The notes beneath the pieces are model-generated. The model ran no database searches, was not told the origin of the DNA, and worked only from the letters and a program-made list of their open reading frames with translations. From GH45 sp965370965 (GTDB lineage Bacteria; Bacteroidota; Bacteroidia; Bacteroidales; SZUA-534), in the NCBI GenBank assembly GCA_965370965.1, contig CBDUWQ010000036.1, positions 1 to 23,975 of the forward strand: a stretch of DNA of 23,975 nt, given 5' to 3'. Positions 16,012 to 23,600 of this stretch are shown piece after piece; the first letter of the stretch is position 1, and every line of letters begins with the position of its first letter. A program made the translations under genes and the position numbers.

Positions 16012-17226
16012 ATGATACGCAGAGAAATAAAAGTAAACATACACAACAGTCTGAAGATGAAGGAGATTACTATAATTATTGGAGCCAGACAAGTTGGAAA
16101 AACAACAATTTTGCAAGAAATTATAAGTAAGTTGAAAAATGTGTTGTATCTAAATTTGGATATAGAGGCGGATAATCATCATTTTATATCGCAACAACAA
16201 CTGCTTAACAAACTTAAATTAGAGTTTGGAAACAAGAGAGCTTATATTGTAATAGATGAAATTCAGCAAAAAGAAGAGGCGGGTAGATTCTTGAAAGGTC
16301 TTTACGATATGAACTTGCCCTATAAATTTATAGTAACAGGTTCGGGAAGTTTGCAACTAAAAGAGAAGATTGGCGAAGCACTTACAGGACGCAAATTCCA
16401 GATAGAGATGTCATCTGTAAATTTTGATGAATTTGTTAATCACCGAACTAAATACAAGTACCAAGGACGTTTAAAAGATTATTACGCAATAGAAGAGAGT
16501 AAAACCAAGCTATTATTGAATGAGTATCTGAGGTTTGGCGGCTATCCTGCTGTTATTACTGCTGATACAGTATCGAGTAAAATTGAAGTGATGAACGAGA
16601 TTTTCTCTTCATATATTACCCGAGATATTTCGTATCTGTTGAGAGTAAAACATCCGGATAAATTCACAAAACTAATTCAATTATTAGCTATTCAAAGTGG
16701 TGGAATCATAAATTATTCTCAATTAAGCAGTGATGTTGGTATCAGTTTAGAAACATTAAAAACTTATATGTGGTACGCAGAACAGACATTTATAATTAGC
16801 ATAATTAAACCTTATTTTACTAATGCAAAAAAAGAGATAACAAAGTCACCTTGTGTATATTTCAACGATATAGGCATGTGTAATTATAGCAGATCCTATT
16901 TCAAAATAGAGAATCAAGATGGTATGATATTTCAAAATTTTATTTATTTAAAACTAAAGAAAAAATACCAAATAGGTCTATCTAAAATAAATTACTGGAG
17001 AACAAAAGATAAGGCAGAGGTAGATTTCATTATTCATACCGAAGATGGAGTTTTACCTATAGAGGTAAAATATTCTAACTTGAATAAAACAACAGTTAGT
17101 CGTTCTTACAGAAATTTTATTAACAAATATACTCCCAAGATTGCCTATGTTGTGAATTTATCTTTGGAAGACAAAATTATGATAAACAAAACAGAGGTTC
17201 ATTTTATTCCTTTTTGGAAAATATAG
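16012..17226 (+). CDS. AAA ATPase with C-terminal DUF4143 domain
   Basis: A predicted ATPase of 404 residues of the AAA_14/DUF4143 group, which is common and often strain-variable in Bacteroidota and archaea; its cellular role is unknown. Walker A is GARQVGKTT (24-32), Walker B is AYIVIDEI (77-84, D82 E83), and the sensor-like IVTGSGS is at 107-113. The DUF4143 signature FGGYPAV is at 175-181, followed by a winged-helix-like segment (about 225-260). The C-terminus has D338 in AEVDFII and E351-x-K353 in LPIEVKYSN, the pattern of a PD-(D/E)xK fold. The ATG at 16012 gives the usual short N-terminus before Walker A. It is flanked by a 33-bp-period array upstream and a tRNA gene downstream. No TAnnTTTG promoter at correct spacing was seen. 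Its Arg codons lean to AGA, unlike the neighbours, which hints at acquisition (inference). Confidence 0.88.
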   Translation: MIRREIKVNIHNSLKMKEITIIIGARQVGKTTILQEIISKLKNVLYLNLDIEADNHHFISQQQLLNKLKLEFGNKRAYIVIDEIQQKEEAGRFLKGLYDMNLPYKFIVTGSGSLQLKEKIGEALTGRKFQIEMSSVNFDEFVNHRTKYKYQGRLKDYYAIEESKTKLLLNEYLRFGGYPAVITADTVSSKIEVMNEIFSSYITRDISYLLRVKHPDKFTKLIQLLAIQSGGIINYSQLSSDVGISLETLKTYMWYAEQTFIISIIKPYFTNAKKEITKSPCVYFNDIGMCNYSRSYFKIENQDGMIFQNFIYLKLKKKYQIGLSKINYWRTKDKAEVDFIIHTEDGVLPIEVKYSNLNKTTVSRSYRNFINKYTPKIAYVVNLSLEDKIMINKTEVHFIPFWKI

Positions 17227-17280
17227 AGAAAAACGGAAATATACTCATAATCAATCTTAGCCTGAATCATGCACATAACT

Positions 17281-17313
17281 AAAAAAGCACCTACAGAAAA
17301 TCTGTAAGTGCTT
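17281..17313 (-). terminator. Intrinsic terminator of the tRNA gene
   Basis: Read on the minus strand, AAGCACTTACAGA pairs with TCTGTAGGTGCTT with one mismatch around a TTT loop (17285-17313). A run of six T follows at 17281-17286, overlapping the arm end. It lies 11 nt past the tRNA 3' end and also separates it from the convergent DUF4143 gene. Confidence 0.85.
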
Positions 17314-17323
17314 GATATTTAAG

Positions 17324-17398
17324 TGGGCCCAGCTGGGCTCGAACCAGCGACCCCTTGATTATGAGTCAAGTGCTACTAACCAACTGAGCTATGGGCCC
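17324..17398 (-). tRNA. tRNA with CAU anticodon (elongator Met, or Ile2)
   Basis: The 75-nt gene folds as a cloverleaf. The acceptor GGGCCCA pairs perfectly with TGGGCCC and the discriminator is A. The anticodon stem CTTGA/TCAAG encloses CTCATAA (anticodon CAT). The T arm is GCTGG-TTCGAGC-CCAGC. CCA is not encoded. The G1-C72 pair excludes initiator tRNA, which has an unpaired 1-72. Elongator methionine and the lysidine-modified isoleucine tRNA share this anticodon, and I cannot separate them by eye. The D arm reads GCTC-AGTTGGTTAG-TAGC, one nucleotide longer than the usual GTTAGAGC, so the stem keeps three good pairs. Confidence 0.93.
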
Positions 17399-17402
17399 GA
17401 TA

Positions 17403-17439
17403 GTTTATCTATTTGATAAACCTCCCAATTTTTTGGGAG
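17403..17439. other. Two adjacent hairpins upstream of the tRNA gene
   Basis: GTTTATC/GATAAAC (17403-17421) and CTCCCAA/TTGGGAG (17422-17439) are both perfect 7-bp stems in direct succession, just before the tRNA 5' end on the minus strand. A further TTTACA-CAAT-TGTAAA repeat lies near 17446-17461. The role is unclear: a processing signal, or a terminator for transcription from either side. Confidence 0.4.
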
Positions 17440-17542
17440 TGCAATTTTACACAATTGTAAAGTAACTGCCAAATATTTTTCCTTTTTTTAGTATTTATTA
17501 TTAACTTTTTTCAATTATACTTTAAAGTTCACAAAACTATTG

Positions 17543-17571
17543 TTGTATATAAAGCCCTATTACTATATTTG
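17543..17571 (+). promoter_or_regulatory. Candidate promoter of the HAD phosphatase gene
   Basis: TTG (17543-17545), 18 nt, then TATATTTG (17564-17571), an exact TAnnTTTG. The start would be about 17 nt before the ATG at 17595. Confidence 0.5.
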
Positions 17572-17594
17572 CCGTTCAATAAATATAACATTGT

Positions 17595-18206
17595 ATGAAA
17601 GTTGATTTAACCCATTTTGATAATATAATATTTGACCTTGGAGGGGTAATTCTTGATATAGATCCTGAACGTACCCGCCAATCATTAGTTAAGTTAATAA
17701 ACCCTGAGCATATTGATAATGTTTTTTACAGCAAGTTTTTATATGATTTTGAAAGAGGGAAAATAACCGCTAAGCAGTTACACCTTGAATTAGAAAAATT
17801 GGGACAAACACATATTAATGAAACTGCATTTAAACGTGCATGGAATGCTATGTTGTTAGATTACAAGCCAAAACGCATTGAAAGGATACAATGGTTAAAA
17901 CGCAGCCATAAACTATTTTTACTCAGCAATACCAATGAGTTACATTACTCATCTTTTTCAGATAAACTAACAAAAGAGTATGGCATTTCGTTTACCGACC
18001 TTTTTTTAAAAGTATATTTATCGCACGAAATGGGATTAGCAAAACCCGAATTAGAAATATATAGGCAAGTTTTAATTGAGCAAGATTTAAACCCCGAAAG
18101 AACACTTTTTATTGAAGACACCAAAGAAAATGCTTTGGCAGCAAAAAAACTTGGAATTGAAATCCTTATTATTCCAAGAAATGGAAATTTTTACGATTAT
18201 TTTTAA
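17595..18206 (+). CDS. HAD-superfamily phosphatase (subfamily IA, YihX-like)
   Basis: A cytoplasmic phosphatase of 203 residues. The four HAD motifs are present: motif I FDLGGVILDID with nucleophile D14, motif II LLSNTNELH (S111), motif III GLAKPE (K150) and motif IV FIEDTKEN (E174, D175). The helical cap (about 24-95) is typical of subfamily IA. Motif I has Gly at the second acidic position, as in YihX and its relatives. YihX of E. coli dephosphorylates alpha-D-glucose 1-phosphate, but the substrate here is not known. The length is usual for the family. It lies 142 nt before the GlmS-like gene on the same strand, and each has its own promoter-like element, so co-transcription is possible but not required. 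Confidence 0.88.
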   Translation: MKVDLTHFDNIIFDLGGVILDIDPERTRQSLVKLINPEHIDNVFYSKFLYDFERGKITAKQLHLELEKLGQTHINETAFKRAWNAMLLDYKPKRIERIQWLKRSHKLFLLSNTNELHYSSFSDKLTKEYGISFTDLFLKVYLSHEMGLAKPELEIYRQVLIEQDLNPERTLFIEDTKENALAAKKLGIEILIIPRNGNFYDYF

Positions 18207-18303
18207 AAGTAATTCTCCGCTAACAGGCTTCTAATTCATAATTTGAGTATATAAAATGACAACTTGTTTTTTTTAGCATACGCCTTTTTCAAATTATATG
18301 AAA

Positions 18304-18311
18304 TAAATTTG
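18304..18311 (+). promoter_or_regulatory. Candidate -7 element of the GlmS-like gene
   Basis: TAAATTTG matches TAnnTTTG exactly, 37 nt before the ATG at 18349. The region about 20 nt upstream has only CTTTTTC as a poor -33 match. Confidence 0.4.
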
Positions 18312-18348
18312 ATAATATCGCCACATTAAAAACTTAAACCAAAATAGC

Positions 18349-20892
18349 ATGTGTGGAGTTGTATCAATAATGTATGCCAATAACAATAAAAACATTGGTA
18401 ACGAGGCATGTTCCTTATTAAAAAAGTTAGAGTATCGAGGCTATGACAGCACCGGAGCTTCATTTATAACCGAAACCGGCGAAGTACTTTTAATGAAAAA
18501 GGTAGGTGCACCATCGGTTGTAACCGAGGAGCTTGAAATAGGAAAACGCAACGGACAAAAATTTATAGGTCAGGTACGATGGGCAACATACGGATCGGTA
18601 ACCAATGAAAATGCACAACCTCACGAGGTAAAGTGCCATACACATATTGTGGGAGCCCACAATGGCAATATTTCAAACACCGATGCATTAAAAGAGTTTT
18701 TAACCGAACAGGGGCACAATGTTGTTTCCGATAACGATGGCGAAATGCTTGTGCATTTAATAGAGCATTTTTATGCACAGTTAATAAACGAAAACGGCAA
18801 GCCATCGGCACAAGCCAAAATAGGGCTTTTTAAACAAGCCATACAAAAAGCCGAAAAAAAGGCCATTGGTTCATATGCTGCTTGTGTTACCGCACCTGAT
18901 ATACCGGGTATATTTGCCATAAAATCAGGCTCATCGTTATATGCCGGAAAAGGTAAAGATGCCAATGGCGATTTTATTGTTGTTAGCTCCGATTTAACAT
19001 CGGTACTTTCAAAAACACGCTTTCTTATTCCGCTAATTGAAGGCGAGGGACTGTACTTTATCCATAATGATTACACAGTTTTTTCACTTACCAACCAAAA
19101 AGAGACCAAACCGGGGCTAAAAAGATCGAGGCTCAACATTCAGGATATTGCCCTACAACCGCGCTTTAATTACTATATGGAACAAGAGATATACTCTTCG
19201 TCGGCAAACCTTGATGTTTTAATGAAATACTACCTTGTTGAGGATGAGGAAAAAAAGATATTCGGTTTTTTTGAAAATAACTATAAAGGCTGTAGGGATT
19301 TGCTTTACCAATTTGTAAAACTCTATGATATTTTCAATCAAAATGAATTAAAAAAAGTTTTTCATGAAATTATTGAAAACCCTGTTTTTATAAATGTTTT
19401 TGATGCGGTAATCAACAGTAATTTCAAATTATTAAACAGGGCAAAATCTATTGGCTACACATCGGAGGATGCCCCTTTATTAAAGGAGATGTTGGGCTTT
19501 GGCGAGGAGTATTTTAACAAACTGTTTGTGCTCGATTTAATAATTATATGGAAGAAAAAACGGACTATTTTAAAATATAAGAACCAAACCATCGATATTT
19601 TCAACCAAGCCAAAGAAAAAGGGTCGAGAGTTTATATTGTTGCATCGGGCACATCGTACCATGCGGCACTTACCGCAGGTTTGTTTTTTAACAGCATTCA
19701 AGGTTTTTCGGTAATTGTAGCAAACCCGGGTATGTTCAGGTCGTTTTATCTGGCATCGGTAAAAGATAAAGATATTTTGATTGGAGTAAGCCAATCGGGC
19801 GAAACCAAAGATTTGGTAGATATTTTTATTGATGTTAGAGAAAAATGCGGCAAAAAAATAAAGCTGATATCCATTGTAAACAACGAAAATTCAACCATTC
19901 CACAAGAAAAATCGGACTTTTACCTGCCCATTATGTGCGGAACGGAAATTGCCGTGGCGGCAACAAAATCGTTTATTAGCCAAATAGCCCTGTTTAAGCT
20001 TATTGCCCTAAGCATGAGCTACACCGACGACGAAGTAAAAAACACATTGGGCAAAATAAAGCATTACATGGACTTTACCCTGAAAAATATTGAGGACGAT
20101 ATTACTGAGGTTGTACTAAAATTATTTTTAAAACCATCAATGCACATACTCGGCACATCGCTTATTGGAGTTGCAAAAGAGGGTGCCTTAAAAATACGCG
20201 AGGTTGTTCTTAACCATACCGAGGGATACGATTCGGCCGAATTTAAGCACGGACCAAACACTATTTTGGGCAAAAATACCATCTATTCATTTAACGATTT
20301 AGAGAAACTGCACGCCAACCTTTTTAGTTATGTTCAAACTATTGATAAAAAAAGTTTTAAAGATGAAAATCAGTACAAAGCCTTTATTTCACTAATTAAA
20401 AATTTTAAGTTTAGCAATTACGGAGCCGAAATATTAAAAGGAAGTTATGAAAACGACCAAGAGCGCGAAATTTATAAAAAGGCATATGAAAACTATTCGG
20501 AGCACATAAATATTGAGGATTATTTCTCAAACTATCCGCTTATTTTTGTTTGCCCTCCCGACGAAAGAGATAAACGCATTACAATTTCGCAAATACACAC
20601 TCATAAAATCAGGGGTGCCGACATTATACTTATTGCCGAAGATGATGATGATTTAAAACGCGCAGTTGAAGGAATACCTGCAGGCGAAGACAAATACTTT
20701 AATAAATATATAAGGATTCCGAAAACAGGTAACAAGTTTATTTTTGTTTTTGAAGCTACCCTTGCATTACAAATGCTGGCTTTAAAAATGTCGATAACAA
20801 AACGAAAATACCTGAATAAAAACAAGGTTGAGAACCATGGCGTTCACCCCGATGTACCTAAAAATGTATCAAAATCAATTACGGTTGATTAA
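18349..20892 (+). CDS. Enlarged GlmS-like glutamine amidotransferase/double-SIS protein
   Basis: Resembles glutamine-fructose-6-phosphate transaminase, which makes glucosamine 6-phosphate for peptidoglycan and lipid A, but has 847 residues instead of about 610. The class II amidotransferase domain starts MCGVVSI with Cys2 exposed as nucleophile (about 2-250). It has EYRGYDSTG, GQVRWATYG and VGAHNGNISN. The linker MEQEIYSS is at 277-284. SIS1 starts IVASGTSYH (429-437) and contains SQSGETKD (481-488). SIS2 contains GALKIREVVLNHTEGY and EFKHGP (631-636, His634). The end KNVSKSITVD matches the GlmS C-terminus, with Lys842 as the sugar-binding lysine. Two insertions account for the extra length: about 290-410 in the linker, and about 640-728 inside SIS2. 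All recognisable catalytic residues are kept, so it is probably active. The exact product is inferred. ATG 18349 is fixed by the Met-Cys start. Confidence 0.82.
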   Translation: MCGVVSIMYANNNKNIGNEACSLLKKLEYRGYDSTGASFITETGEVLLMKKVGAPSVVTEELEIGKRNGQKFIGQVRWATYGSVTNENAQPHEVKCHTHIVGAHNGNISNTDALKEFLTEQGHNVVSDNDGEMLVHLIEHFYAQLINENGKPSAQAKIGLFKQAIQKAEKKAIGSYAACVTAPDIPGIFAIKSGSSLYAGKGKDANGDFIVVSSDLTSVLSKTRFLIPLIEGEGLYFIHNDYTVFSLTNQKETKPGLKRSRLNIQDIALQPRFNYYMEQEIYSSSANLDVLMKYYLVEDEEKKIFGFFENNYKGCRDLLYQFVKLYDIFNQNELKKVFHEIIENPVFINVFDAVINSNFKLLNRAKSIGYTSEDAPLLKEMLGFGEEYFNKLFVLDLIIIWKKKRTILKYKNQTIDIFNQAKEKGSRVYIVASGTSYHAALTAGLFFNSIQGFSVIVANPGMFRSFYLASVKDKDILIGVSQSGETKDLVDIFIDVREKCGKKIKLISIVNNENSTIPQEKSDFYLPIMCGTEIAVAATKSFISQIALFKLIALSMSYTDDEVKNTLGKIKHYMDFTLKNIEDDITEVVLKLFLKPSMHILGTSLIGVAKEGALKIREVVLNHTEGYDSAEFKHGPNTILGKNTIYSFNDLEKLHANLFSYVQTIDKKSFKDENQYKAFISLIKNFKFSNYGAEILKGSYENDQEREIYKKAYENYSEHINIEDYFSNYPLIFVCPPDERDKRITISQIHTHKIRGADIILIAEDDDDLKRAVEGIPAGEDKYFNKYIRIPKTGNKFIFVFEATLALQMLALKMSITKRKYLNKNKVENHGVHPDVPKNVSKSITVD

Positions 20893-20934
20893 CTTGAAAA
20901 AACCGATTGTTAATTATTAAATATTTAGCATTAA

Positions 20935-21648
20935 CTAATTTATAGAGGCAAAAGCCAATGTAACAACACTAACCGTTACATTGGCTGCTTTTTTTAAAAC
21001 CTGTGCACAGCCTTCAATTGTGGCGCCTGTGGTTATTACATCGTCAACCAATAAAATATGTTTCCCCGTTAATTCCTCCTTTTTATTAACACCAAAAACA
21101 TTTTCAACATTTTCCCACCGCTCGTATCGCGATTTGCGGGTTTGAGTCTCAGTATATGTTTTTCGGTAAAGAATATCGGTACGCACTATTGCAGGCAAAA
21201 ATTCTGCTAACCCATTACAAATTACTTCGCTTTGGTTGTACCCGCGTTTGTGCTGCTTTTTTAGATGCAAAGGAACAGGTATTATATAATCAACCTCGTT
21301 AAATGCCACTTCGCTTTTCAAATCAACTCCATACAAACGTCCCAGCTCAACACCAACATCTTTACGGTTATTATACTTTAACAGATGCAGCAAATGTTGA
21401 TATTTATCGCCTTTTTGAAAAAAATAGAACGCTGCCGCCCGCTCAATTTGCACCCTTCCCCAAAACGACTGCTCTATTGGGTTGCCGGGTACTTTATGAA
21501 AATGTGTACGGGGCAATTCGTATAAGCATTTAGTACATAAAACTTTCTCTTGCTGAAATAAATTTGCATGGCAGGCAGCACAAAGCTCGGGATAAATTAG
21601 CCCGAAAAAACTTTTGAAATATTTTTTTATTAATCCAATAATTGACAT
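20935..21648 (-). CDS. comF: ComF-family phosphoribosyltransferase-like protein
   Basis: A cytoplasmic protein of 237 residues needed for DNA uptake in naturally competent bacteria; its exact biochemical role is debated. A zinc-finger region has CAACHANLF...VLCTKC near the N-terminus (CxxC twice). The conserved KRGYNQSE follows, then the PRPP-binding loop ILLVDDVITTGAT in the last third. ATG at 21648 (MSIIGLIKKYFKS) is preferred: an in-frame TTG at 21669 would add seven residues and lies next to an exact -7 element, too close for a transcript to include it. The 3' end of the gene (20953-20995) contains the terminator of the convergent GlmS-like gene. No other competence gene is in the window. 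Confidence 0.92.
   Translation of the reverse strand: MSIIGLIKKYFKSFFGLIYPELCAACHANLFQQEKVLCTKCLYELPRTHFHKVPGNPIEQSFWGRVQIERAAAFYFFQKGDKYQHLLHLLKYNNRKDVGVELGRLYGVDLKSEVAFNEVDYIIPVPLHLKKQHKRGYNQSEVICNGLAEFLPAIVRTDILYRKTYTETQTRKSRYERWENVENVFGVNKKEELTGKHILLVDDVITTGATIEGCAQVLKKAANVTVSVVTLAFASIN
20953..20995 (+). terminator. Strong terminator of the GlmS-like gene, inside the comF coding region
   Basis: AGCCAATGTAAC (20953-20964) and GTTACATTGGCT (20975-20986) form a perfect 12-bp stem around a 10-nt loop, followed by GC and a run of T from 20989. It lies 60 nt past the GlmS-like stop and within the last codons of minus-strand comF, encoding AANVTVSVVTLAF. No other terminator was found between the two genes. 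Confidence 0.8.
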
Positions 21649-21666
21649 TAGATATTTTGCTTGCAC

Positions 21667-21674
21667 CAAATATA
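21667..21674 (-). promoter_or_regulatory. Candidate -7 element of comF
   Basis: TATATTTG on the minus strand matches TAnnTTTG exactly and lies 18 nt before the ATG at 21648. No convincing -33 was seen. Confidence 0.4.
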
Positions 21675-21848
21675 ATAAATCTAACTAAATAAAGTGATTT
21701 TAATAAAACCAAAAATCCACCTGCCTTTTTGTTTTGCAAACATAATATACATATTAACAACTATATACAAAATAATATCGCAATAAAAGGGGAGTAACTA
21801 TTTTAAAATTCAATGATGCTGGTTTAATAATATTTCTAAATTTGCAAT

Positions 21849-21975
21849 ATCCGCAAGTGTTTTTATAATGTGTTCTGTTTTAGGCAATCAGACCTAACAG
21901 GTCTCACTAAAATAAGTGAATGTAAATTTGCCTAATCAATTGTTAATCAACAAAGACCTGTTAGGTCTTGCGGAT
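21849..21975. repeat. Nested inverted-repeat element in a 361-nt gene-free region
   Basis: Outer arms ATCCGCAAG (21849-21857) and CTTGCGGAT (21967-21975) are exact reverse complements. Inside, AGACCTAACAGGTCT (21890-21904) and AGACCTGTTAGGTCT (21954-21968) are also exact reverse complements over 15 nt. Each is itself a small hairpin (AGACCT/AGGTCT). A third pair, TTAGGCAA (21880-21887) and TTGCCTAA (21928-21935), crosses the second, so alternative folds compete. No ORF lies within. It has the look of a MITE or composite REP-type element (inference). The rest of 21649-22009 holds only the comF promoter. Confidence 0.6.
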
Positions 21976-22009
21976 TTAAGGTACCTACGAAGTTGGTAAT
22001 AGCCATATT

Positions 22010-22378
22010 TTAAAGCAATTCATTGGGTTTAAAGGCATCCTCAATATGTTCTAAAATTTTATATGTGCCATCGGCCAAAACGGTAACAATATCAAATCGG
22101 CTCTCATCATCAATGTTTTTTATTTGCAAATATGCATCAGCAGCATACACCAAATTTCTCATCTTCTTTTTTGTTACTGCCTCTTGTGGCAGTTCAAAGG
22201 CAGTAGATGCACGGGTTTTTACCTCAACAAAAACCATTATATCGCCTTTTTGTGTTATTATATCAATCTCTTTACGGTTATACAGCCAGTTAACCTCTAA
22301 AACTTTATACCCCTTTTTTATCAGGTATTGCAATGCTGCTTTTTCTCCCTCTTTGCCTGTTTCGTTGTGTTTGCTCAT
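22010..22378 (-). CDS. yraN: YraN (UPF0102) family endonuclease-like protein
   Basis: A small protein of 122 residues with a Holliday-junction-resolvase-like PD-(D/E)xK fold. The nuclease residues are visible in RKEIDIITQKGDIMVFVEVK: E37, D39, and E52-x-K54. The family N-terminus (GKEGEKAALQYLIKKGYKVLE) is present. Its function is unknown, although YraN proteins are widely conserved. It lies 61 nt downstream of the LD-carboxypeptidase on the same strand with no terminator between, so a two-gene transcript is likely. The length is typical and no key residue is missing. Confidence 0.92.
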   Translation of the reverse strand: MSKHNETGKEGEKAALQYLIKKGYKVLEVNWLYNRKEIDIITQKGDIMVFVEVKTRASTAFELPQEAVTKKKMRNLVYAADAYLQIKNIDDESRFDIVTVLADGTYKILEHIEDAFKPNELL

Positions 22379-22439
22379 TGTAACAATATATATGGTGCTA
22401 CCTGACTGATTTTTTGTGAGATACTAAACGACTAAAAAA

Positions 22440-23339
22440 TTACCTGAATTTTACTGTAACCTCTTTCTGTAAAACATTTAACTCTGCCTTGGCCCCAAAT
22501 ATTAATGGGTAATTCTCTTTTATATGTCCTGCCGGAAAATCAAAGCATACAGGATAGCTATAATCAGCTACCAAATCGGAAATAATCTGTTCGACCGATT
22601 GCCCAAATGCAATATCATTATCTTGCATATTATTTAAACCCCCAACTACCAAGCCGGTCAGTTTGCTGAGTTTCCCGCTCATTTTTATATGATGCATTAA
22701 CCTGTCAAACCTAAAAAGGTACTCGCCCACCTCTTCAATAAACAAAATTTTACCGTTAGTATCAATATCATATTTTGTGCCCACCATGCTGCTTAAAACA
22801 GCAACATTGCCCCCAATAATTTGGGACGTTGCTTTGCCCTGTCTATTTAATAAATGCGGATTAATACTATAGCTTAACATTTCACCTTTTAGTGTTGCAA
22901 AAAGTTTATCTAAACCCTTGTTTTCAGAATTATTAGCAAAATGTAAAGGCATTTGCCCATGTATGGACGCAATGCCAAGCTGGTGCAATTGGTTGTGCAA
23001 AATGGTAATATCGCTAAAGCCGATTAACCATTTTGGAGTTTTAATAAATTCTGTAAAATCAAGCTTATCAATTATTCTAATTGTTCCGTACCCCCCGCGC
23101 AAACAAAATATTGCTTTTAAATCAGGGTTGTCAAGCATAGCTTGCATATCGGCCAAGCGCTCGTTATCAGACCCGGCAAAAGGTCCATAATATTTATAAG
23201 TAGTGCTGCCACGTAAAACCTTATAGCCCTTATTTTCAATAGTTTTAATTATTAAAGGGTATTTATCCTGCCCTATCCATTTTGCAGGGGCAACAATGCC
23301 AATTGTATCGCCTTTTTTAATAAATGGTGGGTTTGTCAT
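22440..23339 (-). CDS. LD-carboxypeptidase (peptidase S66, LdcA-like)
   Basis: Removes the terminal D-Ala from murein tetrapeptides during cytoplasmic peptidoglycan recycling. The 299-residue protein shows the Ser-Glu-His triad of family S66: Ser109 in WLIGFSDIT, Glu202 in LFIEEVGEY, and His272 in FPAGHIKENYPL. Other family marks are GDTIGIVAPA at the N-terminus, CLRGGYG (79-85) and IIGGNVAVL. The length matches LdcA (about 300). Start at ATG 23339 (MTNPPFIKKGDTIGIVAP) is the family start. It probably leads a transcript into yraN. An exact minus-strand TATATTTG at 23420-23427, about 80 nt upstream, is a possible -7 element. Confidence 0.93.
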   Translation of the reverse strand: MTNPPFIKKGDTIGIVAPAKWIGQDKYPLIIKTIENKGYKVLRGSTTYKYYGPFAGSDNERLADMQAMLDNPDLKAIFCLRGGYGTIRIIDKLDFTEFIKTPKWLIGFSDITILHNQLHQLGIASIHGQMPLHFANNSENKGLDKLFATLKGEMLSYSINPHLLNRQGKATSQIIGGNVAVLSSMVGTKYDIDTNGKILFIEEVGEYLFRFDRLMHHIKMSGKLSKLTGLVVGGLNNMQDNDIAFGQSVEQIISDLVADYSYPVCFDFPAGHIKENYPLIFGAKAELNVLQKEVTVKFR

Positions 23340-23565
23340 AAATATTAATTAACTGAAGTTTTATACTTATGTTTAACGGCAGTTTGTCTAAAAACCACCG
23401 ATTTAAGATAATATTCAACCAAATATAAGCCTTTTTAAGACATGATTAAAAAATGCTTGTTCAATAATTTCTATAAATTTAGATTTCTTAAAATGGCTTA
23501 TTTTAAGCCGCATGGATTGTAATAAACTGAGTAATAAAGAGATAGCTATTTTCAGATACTCTTTC

Positions 23566-23600
23566 AACACTTCTATACCAATAATACTTATAGAGGTGTT
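23566..23600. repeat. Hairpin at the end of the transposase remnant
   Basis: AACACTTCTATA (23566-23577) and TATAGAGGTGTT (23589-23600) pair over 12 positions with one mismatch. The right arm abuts the transposase stop codon (23600-23602). It may be a terminator of the transposase gene or lie near the right end of the IS. No target duplication can be judged. Confidence 0.4.

Noticed and set aside
15744..16130. 128-codon + strand ORF running from the CotH gene end into the DUF4143 gene
   Set aside because: It overlaps real genes at both ends in other frames and owes its openness to the 33-bp (11-codon) repeat array. The predicted protein has no recognisable domain.
21649..21669. TTG start of comF at 21669
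   Set aside because: It falls against the -7 element at 21667-21674, upstream of the expected transcript start. ATG 21648 is better.
23491..23510. Hairpin GGCTTA-TTT-TAAGCC as an IS end or terminator
   Set aside because: The stem is only 6 bp, the following T-tract is poor on both strands, and its relation to the transposase remnant cannot be shown.
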